A stretch of 64,000 nucleotides of DNA from CBDFFW01 sp965246945 (lineage in GTDB: Bacteria; Pseudomonadota; Alphaproteobacteria; UBA11073), in contig CBDFFW010000001.1 of assembly GCA_965246945.1 (NCBI GenBank), positions 682,001 through 746,000 of the forward strand, written 5' to 3'. The notes beneath the pieces are model-generated. The model had not been told where the DNA came from. It saw only the letters and a list, made by a program, of their open reading frames with translations, and did no database searches. Positions within the stretch are counted from its first letter, which is position 1. Each line of letters starts with the position of its first letter. A program made the translations under genes and the position numbers. Below are positions 40,954 to 48,662 of this stretch, piece by piece.

Positions 40954-42882
40954 ATGTCAAAAGTTATCGGCATCGATCTCGGTACCACCAATTCTTGCGT
41001 CGCTGTCATGGAAGGCAGTAGCGTTAAGGTCATTGATAATGCAGAAGGTTATAATACCACGCCATCAATTGTGGCATTTACTACCAGTGGTGAACGTTTA
41101 GTTGGCCAAACCGCCAAGCGCCAGATGGTGACCAATCCAGATGGCACCGTTTATGGTGGTAAACGCCTAATCGGCCGCCAGTTTGACGATGCTAAATCGC
41201 AAGATTTTAAATCAAAGGTACCGTTCGCCGTGGTTAAAGGTGATCATGGGGATGCTTGGGTTGAAGTAAATAGCGATAAATACGCGCCGCAGCAAATCAG
41301 CGCAATGGTGCTGACCAAAATGAAAGAAACCGCCGAAGCATATTTGGGCGAAAAAGTTACCCAAGCGGTCATTACCGTGCCGGCTTATTTCAACGATAGC
41401 CAACGCCAAGCGACCAAGGATGCCGGTAAAATTGCGGGCTTAGAAGTTTTACGTATTATCAATGAGCCGACTGCCGCGGCGTTGGCTTATGGTTTGGACA
41501 AAAAAGGTTCTGGCACGATTGCGGTTTACGATTTGGGTGGCGGGACGTTTGACGTTTCCATTTTGGAAATCGGCGACGGCGTTTTTGAAGTAAAAGCGAC
41601 CAATGGAGATACGTTCCTCGGCGGGGAAGATTTTGACAGCCGCATTATCGATTACCTGGCCGATGAATTTAAAAAAGAAAATAACATCGATCTGCGTCAG
41701 GATAAATTGGCGCTGCAGCGTTTGAAAGAAGCAGCTGAGAAAGCCAAGATTGAACTTTCAACGGCGACTGCGACCGAAGTTAACCTGCCATTTATTACGG
41801 CTGATTTATCTGGCCCCGTGCACCGGCCATTAAACTTGCTGGTCAAATTAACTCGCGCGAAATTGGAAAGCCTAGTTGATGATTTGGTGCAGCGCACTAT
41901 CAAACCATGCGAAGCGGCGTTGAAAGATGCTGGTTTGAAAGCATCTGATATTGATGAAGTGGTGATGGTCGGCGGGATGACCCGCATGCCGAAAATAACC
42001 GAAACGGTAAAAACTTTCTTCGGTAAAGAACCTAATAAATCGGTAAATCCGGATGAAGTGGTCGCAGTCGGCGCAGCCATTCAGGGCGGCGTATTAAAAG
42101 GGGATGTGAAAGACGTTCTGTTATTGGATGTCACCCCATTATCATTGGGTATCGAAACCTTGGGCGGTGTGTTTACACGGTTGATTGAGCGCAATACGAC
42201 TATTCCAACTAAGAAATCACAAACCTTCTCCACCGCCGAAGACAGCCAAACGGCTGTGACTATCCGCGTGTTCCAGGGTGAGCGTGAAATGGCGGCGGAT
42301 AATAAACTGCTTGGCCAATTTGATTTGGTTGGCATTCCGCCATCACCACGCGGTATTCCACAAATTGAAGTGACCTTTGATATTGATGCGAACGGTATCG
42401 TCCAAGTATCTGCCAAAGACAAAGCAACCGGCAAAGAACAGCAGGTGCGGATTCAAGCATCTGGCGGGTTGTCAGACAAAGATATCGATAAAATGGTGAA
42501 GGAAGCAGAAAGCAACGCTGAAACTGATAAAAAACGCCGCGAATTGGTGGATGTACGCAACCAGGCGGATAGTTTGATTTATGCGACCGAGAAATCTTTG
42601 AAGGATTTAGGCGATAAATTGCCTGAAGAAGAAAAGAGAAATGCTCAAGAAGCAATGGAAGCTGCGAAAAAAGCTGTGGCCGGTGAAGATGTTGCCGAAA
42701 TCCGCAAACAAACCGAAGCGCTGAGCCAGGCATCCATGAAACTGGGCGAGCATTTATATAAACAACAGCAGGAAACGGCTGCTTCCGCAGAAGCGGGTAG
42801 CAGTGAAAACAGCAGTAACACTGCTGATGCTGACGCAACCGTAGTTGATGCGGATTACACGGAAGTGAAAGACAATAAATAG
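40954..42882 (+). CDS. dnaK: Chaperone DnaK (Hsp70)
   Basis: ATP-dependent chaperone, 642 residues. It starts SKVIGIDLGTTNSCVAVMEG. The ATPase domain has IINEPTAAALAYGLDKKG, VYDLGGGTFDVSILEI and VVMVGGMTRMPKI; the substrate domain starts DVTPLSLGIETLGGVFT. The C-terminal lid ends in the acidic DADATVVDADYTEVKDNK, close to the EVKD motif of DnaK proteins. It is unusually alone: neither grpE nor dnaJ is adjacent. A strong terminator follows. Confidence 0.98.
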   Translation: MSKVIGIDLGTTNSCVAVMEGSSVKVIDNAEGYNTTPSIVAFTTSGERLVGQTAKRQMVTNPDGTVYGGKRLIGRQFDDAKSQDFKSKVPFAVVKGDHGDAWVEVNSDKYAPQQISAMVLTKMKETAEAYLGEKVTQAVITVPAYFNDSQRQATKDAGKIAGLEVLRIINEPTAAALAYGLDKKGSGTIAVYDLGGGTFDVSILEIGDGVFEVKATNGDTFLGGEDFDSRIIDYLADEFKKENNIDLRQDKLALQRLKEAAEKAKIELSTATATEVNLPFITADLSGPVHRPLNLLVKLTRAKLESLVDDLVQRTIKPCEAALKDAGLKASDIDEVVMVGGMTRMPKITETVKTFFGKEPNKSVNPDEVVAVGAAIQGGVLKGDVKDVLLLDVTPLSLGIETLGGVFTRLIERNTTIPTKKSQTFSTAEDSQTAVTIRVFQGEREMAADNKLLGQFDLVGIPPSPRGIPQIEVTFDIDANGIVQVSAKDKATGKEQQVRIQASGGLSDKDIDKMVKEAESNAETDKKRRELVDVRNQADSLIYATEKSLKDLGDKLPEEEKRNAQEAMEAAKKAVAGEDVAEIRKQTEALSQASMKLGEHLYKQQQETAASAEAGSSENSSNTADADATVVDADYTEVKDNK

Positions 42883-42905
42883 TCTTTCACTGTTATCTTA
42901 AATTT

Positions 42906-42932
42906 AAAAGCGGCTTATGGGCCGCTTTTTTA
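42906..42932 (+). terminator. Rho-independent terminator of dnaK
   Basis: AAAGCGGC-TTATGG-GCCGCTTTTTTA: a GC-rich stem flanked by A and T runs, 24 nt after the dnaK stop. Confidence 0.9.
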
Positions 42933-42944
42933 TTGATATTAATC

Positions 42945-42973
42945 TTGTATCCCCCATAGCGTTTTAGCATACT
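42945..42973 (+). promoter_or_regulatory. Promoter of tRNA-Trp (and probably trpA)
   Basis: -35 TTGTAT (42945-42950), 17-nt spacer, -10 CATACT (42968-42973). The -10 ends 10 nt before the tRNA 5' end. No other promoter or terminator is visible between the tRNA and trpA. Confidence 0.55.
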
Positions 42974-42983
42974 CGATTTGCAT

Positions 42984-43059
42984 AGGAGTGTAGCTCAATT
43001 GGTAGAGCATCGGTCTCCAAAACCGAGGGTTGCAGGTTCGATCCCTGTCACTCCTGCCA
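42984..43059 (+). tRNA. tRNA-Trp (CCA)
   Basis: 76-nt cloverleaf with encoded CCA. The acceptor AGGAGTG pairs with CACTCCT, and the anticodon stem TCGGT/ACCGA encloses loop CTCCAAA, giving anticodon CCA. The T-arm is GCAGGTTCGATCCCTGT. The discriminator is G. trpA starts 18 nt after its 3' end. Confidence 0.97.
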
Positions 43060-43077
43060 TTCCAGTCAAATAATTAC

Positions 43078-43854
43078 ATGTCTCGTTTAGCCGCCACTTT
43101 TACTCTACTTAAACAGCAAAGCCAAACCGGTTTGGTCACGTTTGTCACGGCGGGTGATCCGGATTACGCGGCATCGCTGGCGCTGTTGAAAAAATTGCCC
43201 GAGGCTGGAGCCGATATTATTGAGCTTGGGATGCCGTTTTCGGACCCCATGGCGGATGGACCGGCGATCCAGGCGGCCAATTTGCGGGCGTTGAAAAATG
43301 GTCAAAATTTAAGCAAAACGCTGCAAATGGTGCAGGAATTTCGGTTAGTGAACACTCACATACCGATCGTTTTAATGGGTTATGCTAACCCTATTTTCCA
43401 ATACGGCATTGAAAAATTTGCCGAAGATGCTGCGCTGGCCGAAGTGGACGGTGTTATCATTGTTGATATCCCGCCCGAACAGGCCGATGACTGGCATGCA
43501 CCATTACAGGCCAAGGGTATCGATTTTATCAGGTTGGCGACGCCAACCACTGACGAAAAACGGCTTCAACAAATCACCCGCCATGGCAGCGGCTTTTTAT
43601 ATTATGTGGCGGTCGTCGGCATTACCGGCAAGCAGCAAGCCAAGGCGGATGATTTGGCGCAACGGCTGGCATGGTTGCAAACCTATACTGCTTTACCGAT
43701 AGCCGTTGGTTTCGGGATCAAAACACCTGCCGATGCGGCTGCTTTAAAGGGTAAGGCCGCAGCGATAGTTGTTGGCTCTGCTCTCGTGGAACAAAGCCAC
43801 GATCCGATAGCGGTATTACAATTGGTCAGCGCATTAAAAGCAGCATTAAAATGA
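43078..43854 (+). CDS. trpA: Tryptophan synthase alpha subunit TrpA
   Basis: Cleaves indole-3-glycerol phosphate to indole for tryptophan synthesis; 258 residues. A TIM barrel with GLVTFVTAGDPD, IIELGMPFSDPMADGPAIQ (catalytic Glu and Asp), IPIVLMGYANPI, VDGVIIVDIPPEQ, YVAVVGITGKQ and the phosphate-binding PIAVGFGIKTP. The start at 43078 (MSRLAATF) is chosen because any upstream start would lie in the tRNA gene. There is no clear ribosome-binding site. trpB and trpF are not in the window on either side. Its position 18 nt behind tRNA-Trp implies the tRNA and the mRNA share one primary transcript. Confidence 0.96.
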   Translation: MSRLAATFTLLKQQSQTGLVTFVTAGDPDYAASLALLKKLPEAGADIIELGMPFSDPMADGPAIQAANLRALKNGQNLSKTLQMVQEFRLVNTHIPIVLMGYANPIFQYGIEKFAEDAALAEVDGVIIVDIPPEQADDWHAPLQAKGIDFIRLATPTTDEKRLQQITRHGSGFLYYVAVVGITGKQQAKADDLAQRLAWLQTYTALPIAVGFGIKTPADAAALKGKAAAIVVGSALVEQSHDPIAVLQLVSALKAALK

Positions 43855-43893
43855 TTGTTTTATAACCAATCTGAAATTAACTTCGTAAAAATT

Positions 43894-44256
43894 ATGATAA
43901 GAATTAGGACGATCCATTTACGTCAAGCTGCTCTAACAACAATTTTCTTAATCCATAAGCATAAGGAAATGCGATTATTAAATGTGATTAGTGATATGAA
44001 CGGCAGTAATTGTGGTTTCTTGTTTATGCAAAAAGTTACCGATAAATTAGAACAAGCTTCCGAAAAGCAAATAACGCTTATGATTGATTGTTTGCTGGCT
44101 AAAGGGTTTATAAAGTTTGAACTAGACCCATTTTCTGATCCGGCCGATCGGGCATCATGCTTTTTATTTATTACCGATATAGGCAGAAATTATTTGCATC
44201 AATATAAAATGGCCAAAAAATTAAATTTACCAAGTTCAGGTCAAGCATCTTTATGA
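43894..44256 (+). CDS. Small winged-helix-like protein, unknown
   Basis: About 120 residues; the start is uncertain (ATG at 43894, TTG at 43855 or ATG at 43969). The second half, ITLMIDCLLAKGFIKFELDP followed by FSDPADRASCFLFITDIGRN, has the layout of a winged-helix wing and following helix as in MarR-type regulators (DP-DRR-LTxxGR). That makes DNA binding plausible. It lies 39 nt after trpA on the same strand and overlaps the convergent phosphoesterase gene by 16 bp. By eye it is AT-rich. No firm family assignment. Confidence 0.5.
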   Translation: MIRIRTIHLRQAALTTIFLIHKHKEMRLLNVISDMNGSNCGFLFMQKVTDKLEQASEKQITLMIDCLLAKGFIKFELDPFSDPADRASCFLFITDIGRNYLHQYKMAKKLNLPSSGQASL

Positions 44257-45026
44257 ATAAATTGCATGGGATTATTCGACATAAATTCATGTCCGTCGAA
44301 AATATAATATTGTAATTTAAGTGCACTAATTGCGGTATCAATTATCCAAAAACCATTGGGCTGTCCGCGCAGGCGGTTACAGGCGGCCGAGCCGGCTTGT
44401 ACTAGCCACATGCCATGTTGCTGGGATAAATTACCCCAATGCAAATGACCGGTTAGTACCAAATTCGTCCCCGCTTCGGCGAAACCGGTTACTGCATGGG
44501 TATAATTATTGACCAGCAATTTGGCGGCACGGTCAGTTGGATGCGCAATCGGGTGGTGTACCATGACAATTTTCCAACGCTGCTTATCGTAATTTTGGCC
44601 ATGTGCAGCGAAAAATGCTTTCACGCTGGCAATCTGCCGGTCATCAATTTTACCTTGTTCCCAGGCAAAATTGCGCGGGAAACGGCGGGCAGAATTTAGG
44701 CCAATAATGGCCACTTCATCATTCACAAAGGTCGGTTGTAAATCCGGTGTGATAAATTTTTGATAGCTGCAATTGGGGCAGGCAAACCGCGTCAATAAAT
44801 TCCAAGCTGGCACATCGTGATTGCCCATAATGCTAAGCCAAGGGCAGGGCAGTTGTTCGAGGAACCGCCGTGCATGTTTATATTGCCAATGGAAACCGCG
44901 CTGGGTGATATCGCCGCCCAGTAATACCAAATCCGGCTTTAACATATGCAGCCGTTCCATCAAGGCGGGAACAGCTCCCACCGTTAATTTGCCAAAATGC
45001 ACATCCGTTAAAAATGCCAAACGCAT
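44241..45026 (-). CDS. Calcineurin-like metallophosphoesterase
   Basis: Two-metal phosphoesterase of about 261 residues, no signal peptide. All metal motifs are present in order: FLTDVHFG, LLGGDITQRG, IMGNHDVPAW, MVHHPIAHP and LTGHLHWGN. The length and order fit the YfcE/CpdA-like broad group, acting on cyclic nucleotides, nucleotides or phospholipid headgroups; the substrate cannot be assigned. The ATG at 45026 is preferred over a GTG one codon upstream. Its 5' end is about 80 bp from the divergent murJ start. Confidence 0.9.
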   Translation of the reverse strand: MRLAFLTDVHFGKLTVGAVPALMERLHMLKPDLVLLGGDITQRGFHWQYKHARRFLEQLPCPWLSIMGNHDVPAWNLLTRFACPNCSYQKFITPDLQPTFVNDEVAIIGLNSARRFPRNFAWEQGKIDDRQIASVKAFFAAHGQNYDKQRWKIVMVHHPIAHPTDRAAKLLVNNYTHAVTGFAEAGTNLVLTGHLHWGNLSQQHGMWLVQAGSAACNRLRGQPNGFWIIDTAISALKLQYYIFDGHEFMSNNPMQFIHKDA

Positions 45027-45104
45027 CACGCTTTGTGCCAGTTGTCTGGCCGTCTGTCATTAATCTTGACCGTTGCACGATGCTTGGTGAAGGTTGGCAG
45101 CTTC

Positions 45105-46667
45105 ATGAAATTGCAGCGCGCCTTTGTCACGGTTGGGTTTTTTACGCTGATTTCGCGCGTGTTGGGTTTTGGGCGCGATTTGCTTATGGCCAATTATGTG
45201 GGCGCTGGGCCGATTGCCGATGCGCTGGTGATTGCCCTGAAATTCCCCAACTTTTTTCGGAGAATATTTGCCGAAGGGGCATTTTCCAGCTCTTTCGTGC
45301 CAATTTTCACGCGCAAATTAACGGCCGAAGGGCAGGCGGAGGCGCAAGTGTTTGCGCAAGGGGCGATTGCCTGGATGGTGTGGGTGGTCGCGCCGTTTTG
45401 TTTGCTGATGATGCTCATCATGCCGCTGTGCATGTGGGTGCTGGCGCCGGGGTTTATTGGCGATGCGGTGCGGGAGCCGCTGACCATCACGCTGTCCCGC
45501 CTTACTTTTCCATTTTTGTTCATGATGGCGATCAATGCGCTGCAGGGCGGCATGCTGAATGCCAGCGGCCGCTTTGCGCCCTTTGCGATTACGCCGATTA
45601 TTTTCAATGTCGCGAGCGGGATTTGCCTGATTTTTCTGACGCCATATTTGCCGAATGCCGGTTATGCGCTGGCCTGGGGCATTGTGCTGGCGGGGGTGGT
45701 GCAGAATTTATATCTGGGTTATTGCTTATATCAATCCGGTTACCGGTTAAAACTGCCAGCCCTGCCGCCGCTGTCGCCCGATATCAAACTGATGTTGCGC
45801 AATATGTTGCCGGGGATTTTTGCGACCGGCGTGGTGCAGATCAATATGTTCGTGGATATGACGCTGGCCAGTTTTGTGAATAACGGCCCGTCTTATCTAT
45901 ATTATGCTGACCGCTTGAACCAGTTACCGATTGGCTTGCTGGGCGGCGCCATTGGTACAGCGCTGCTGCCGATGTTAACTAAAGCTTTGAAGCAAGATGA
46001 CAAGCAGGGCGCAACTGAGCTGTTTAGTCGCACGCTGGAAATCTGCTGGACACTCGGGTTGCCGGCGATGATCGGTTTGGTGATTGCGGCCGAGCCCATT
46101 CAATACAGCCTATTTGCGCATGGTAAATTCACGGCCTGGGATGCGCGCGCCAGCGGGTTTGCGCTGTCTGCGCTGGCGCTTGGCATCCCTGCTTATTTGA
46201 TGAGCAAGGCACTGACCACGGCGTTTTTAGCGCGGGAAGATACCAAAACGCCGATGCGGATTGGCATGATTTCAACTGCGTGCAATATTGTTTTCTCACT
46301 CACCTTTATGGGGCCGTTTCAAATATTGTGGGGGTTGGGGCATGTTGGTATTGGCCTGGCGACAGCGATTAGCGCCTGGGTGCAAATCTATCTGCTGCGA
46401 CGCGCGTTGATCAAACGCGGCCTATGGGAATTGGATGCCCGGTTAATTTCCCATGGTCCGAAAATTTTTAAAACAAGTTTTGTCACCGTGGTGGTAGCCA
46501 GCATTTTTACGTTTATCTTCTATCATTACTGCTATGGCGGCCCCATCTGGCTACGTGTGGTGGGCATGGTTGGTATTCTGGGTAGCGGTTTGGTGACTTA
46601 TGTCTGGCTATTATTTCGGCAAAAACTAGTCACCACGGCCGATTTCAAGCAATTTTTAAAGAAATAA
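45105..46667 (+). CDS. murJ: Lipid II flippase MurJ
   Basis: Inner-membrane MOP-family flippase moving lipid II to the periplasm; 520 residues with about fourteen hydrophobic segments. The N-terminus MKLQRAFVTVGFFTLISRVL followed by GFGRDLLMANYVGAGPIADA is the MurJ/MviN signature, and NFFRRIFAEGAFSSSFVP and NMFVDMTLASF contain charged residues lining the cavity. The start at 45105 is chosen from the family N-terminus; a frame extension to 45033 is unlikely. It stands alone on its strand. Confidence 0.95.
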   Translation: MKLQRAFVTVGFFTLISRVLGFGRDLLMANYVGAGPIADALVIALKFPNFFRRIFAEGAFSSSFVPIFTRKLTAEGQAEAQVFAQGAIAWMVWVVAPFCLLMMLIMPLCMWVLAPGFIGDAVREPLTITLSRLTFPFLFMMAINALQGGMLNASGRFAPFAITPIIFNVASGICLIFLTPYLPNAGYALAWGIVLAGVVQNLYLGYCLYQSGYRLKLPALPPLSPDIKLMLRNMLPGIFATGVVQINMFVDMTLASFVNNGPSYLYYADRLNQLPIGLLGGAIGTALLPMLTKALKQDDKQGATELFSRTLEICWTLGLPAMIGLVIAAEPIQYSLFAHGKFTAWDARASGFALSALALGIPAYLMSKALTTAFLAREDTKTPMRIGMISTACNIVFSLTFMGPFQILWGLGHVGIGLATAISAWVQIYLLRRALIKRGLWELDARLISHGPKIFKTSFVTVVVASIFTFIFYHYCYGGPIWLRVVGMVGILGSGLVTYVWLLFRQKLVTTADFKQFLKK

Positions 46668-46722
46668 AGGTTAAAGAATATGCAAGTATTGTTTTAAACT
46701 ATGGCATCGGTTTCAATAAGAA

Positions 46723-47229
46723 ATGAAAAAAGATGATGTTAACGCAAAAAGAAATATTTTTTTGTTGGAATATATTGATATGCAATATCAAAAAACCGGT
46801 AAACATTTTATAAAATTCTGTTTAAACATCAGAAAACGCAATAATGAAATATTGCCTGCGATTGATTATCAATTAATGGATCTCAATGATCTGGCAAGTG
46901 TGTCATTTGACGAACTAATCAAAGCAATGATTGACTGGTCAAAAGTTTATCCAGATAAATTTTCGGCCTGGCGCTCTGAAATAGCTAAAAGCAGCCATAA
47001 AAATAATGTTGGTAAAAAATTATCGAATATCGGTCTCGTGTTAAGTGTAGCGGGCATTGCTTGCGGGATTGGTTATCAGCAAAAACCTGTTTGCTTAATT
47101 GCCGGTTTTACCTTAATTGCCTGTTGGCAGATACATAAGAAGACAAAAGGAAACCTACAAATTTTGCAAAGTAACTTAAATTTGTATGCGCAAATCAAAG
47201 CTAAAAAGATGTTATCGCCAGACCCTTAA
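46723..47229 (+). CDS. Hypothetical two-helix membrane protein
   Basis: 168 residues, not recognised. The N-terminal 100 residues are charged and helical (RNIFLLEYIDMQYQKTGKHF and similar). Two adjacent membrane helices follow (IGLVLSVAGIACGIGY and VCLIAGFTLIACWQ), then a basic C-terminal helix. The two-helix hairpin with a long cytoplasmic head suggests an inner-membrane protein. By eye it is far more AT-rich than murJ and trpS on either side. Same strand, 35 nt before trpS. Confidence 0.55.
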   Translation: MKKDDVNAKRNIFLLEYIDMQYQKTGKHFIKFCLNIRKRNNEILPAIDYQLMDLNDLASVSFDELIKAMIDWSKVYPDKFSAWRSEIAKSSHKNNVGKKLSNIGLVLSVAGIACGIGYQQKPVCLIAGFTLIACWQIHKKTKGNLQILQSNLNLYAQIKAKKMLSPDP

Positions 47230-47264
47230 TATCTTTCTAGGCATTCCCAAGATGGCTGTGATAA

Positions 47265-48266
47265 ATGGTTACTATGCAACGCCTGCTTTCTGGAATTCAG
47301 CCGACCAGCGGTTTAACGTTGGGTAATTATTTGGGCGCGATTAAAAATTGGCATGCGCTGCAGCATCAATATGACAGCTATTTATTCATTGCCGATTTAC
47401 ATGCGCTGACTTCGCAGCCGGATCCAGCTACATTGCATAAGAACACGCGCATGATTGCCGCGACATATGTCGCTTGCGGGCTTGATCCGGATAAGGTCGC
47501 GATTTTCCCGCAATCGCGTGTCTCGGCGCATGCCGAGCTTAATTGGATTTTATCTTGCCATGCGCCGCTCGGCTGGCTCAACCGCATGACGCAATTTAAG
47601 GATAAAGCGGGTAAGCATAAAGAAAATGCGCCGCTGGGATTATATGCTTATCCGGTGTTACAAGCCGCCGATATTTTACTGTATCAAGCCGCTGTGGTGC
47701 CGGTGGGCGAGGACCAGAAACAGCATCTGGAACTGTGCCGCGACATTGCCACTAAATTTAATAGCTTTTACGGTGTCGATTTTTTCACGATCCCCGAGCC
47801 GCTGATTATGGGAGAAGCCACGCGGGTAATGAGCCTGCGCGACGGCACGAAAAAGATGAGCAAATCGGATGAAAGCGATGCCAGCCGGATCAATTTGCAT
47901 GACGAAGACGATGTGATCCGCGATAAAATCCGCAAAGCCAAAACCGATGCGGATGCCTTGCCAAGTGAGGTGGCGGGACTAGTCGGCCGGCCGGAAGCCG
48001 ATAATCTGGTGACGATCTACGCCGAATTGCAGGGCAAAACGAAAGCAGCGGCTTTAAGCGAAATTGGTGGGCAGGGGTTCAGCAAATTCAAGCAAACCTT
48101 GATGGATGCGCTTATTAACACCATCGCCCCTATCCGCACCAAACTCATTGAACTCGAAAAAAATCCTGAGCAGATCGAAACCATTTTGATTAAAGGCACA
48201 GAACGAGCCCTCGCGACGGCCAATCCAACTTTAACACAAGTGCAAAAGATTGTGGGCTTGGGTTAA
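47265..48266 (+). CDS. trpS: Tryptophanyl-tRNA synthetase TrpS
   Basis: Class I aminoacyl-tRNA synthetase charging tRNA-Trp; 333 residues. SGIQPTSGLTLGNYLGAIKN contains the HIGH-type motif (TLGNYLG), YPVLQAADILLYQAAVVPVG and EDQKQHLELCRDIA are typical, and the KMSKS motif is KKMSKSDES. An internal ATG nine bases downstream (MQRLLSG) is an equally good start. It lies between two small unknown membrane-protein genes on the same strand. Confidence 0.96.
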   Translation: MVTMQRLLSGIQPTSGLTLGNYLGAIKNWHALQHQYDSYLFIADLHALTSQPDPATLHKNTRMIAATYVACGLDPDKVAIFPQSRVSAHAELNWILSCHAPLGWLNRMTQFKDKAGKHKENAPLGLYAYPVLQAADILLYQAAVVPVGEDQKQHLELCRDIATKFNSFYGVDFFTIPEPLIMGEATRVMSLRDGTKKMSKSDESDASRINLHDEDDVIRDKIRKAKTDADALPSEVAGLVGRPEADNLVTIYAELQGKTKAAALSEIGGQGFSKFKQTLMDALINTIAPIRTKLIELEKNPEQIETILIKGTERALATANPTLTQVQKIVGLG

Positions 48267-48307
48267 AAGTATTGCTTAATTGCCAAAGCAATTTATTGGT
48301 TGTTGAA

Positions 48308-48595
48308 ATGAGCAAAGGTTTATCCGAAAAACCACATAGGCTGCGTTATTTTATGAGCCAAACTGGCTATAATAAATATTGCTGTTCTTTAATAATAGCT
48401 TTTGGCGCAGTATGTGGTTTTAGCTCAGGTTTAAATTTCATTATAAACAGTATAATTTCTAGATCAGAACTGTCAGGAATTTTATTGAGTATAATCGAAA
48501 TAATATTTTTTTTTATTACTGCATTGGCTGCAATATTTTATAATACTAACACTTTGAAATTAGAATTTGAACGTCAAAATAATAAGACTCCATAA
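48308..48595 (+). CDS. Small hypothetical membrane protein
   Basis: About 95 residues from ATG at 48308 (a TTG at 48272 is possible). Not recognised. Two hydrophobic segments are visible: YCCSLIIAFGAVCGFSSGL and SGILLSIIEIIFFFITALAA, followed by a short charged tail. By eye it is strongly AT-rich. It lies between trpS and smc on the same strand, 42 nt after trpS. It could be a real small membrane protein or recently acquired DNA. Confidence 0.4.
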   Translation: MSKGLSEKPHRLRYFMSQTGYNKYCCSLIIAFGAVCGFSSGLNFIINSIISRSELSGILLSIIEIIFFFITALAAIFYNTNTLKLEFERQNNKTP

Positions 48596-48662
48596 GTATT
48601 TTTTCATAATCGAACCAAAATGCAGACATTGATTTAACCACACTGATTCGTTAAGCTCGGCC

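Noticed and set aside
45014..45883. 289-codon open frame at the start of murJ in another frame
   Set aside because: Its product is a Cys/Arg/Gly-rich shadow, and murJ in the overlapping frame has all family motifs.
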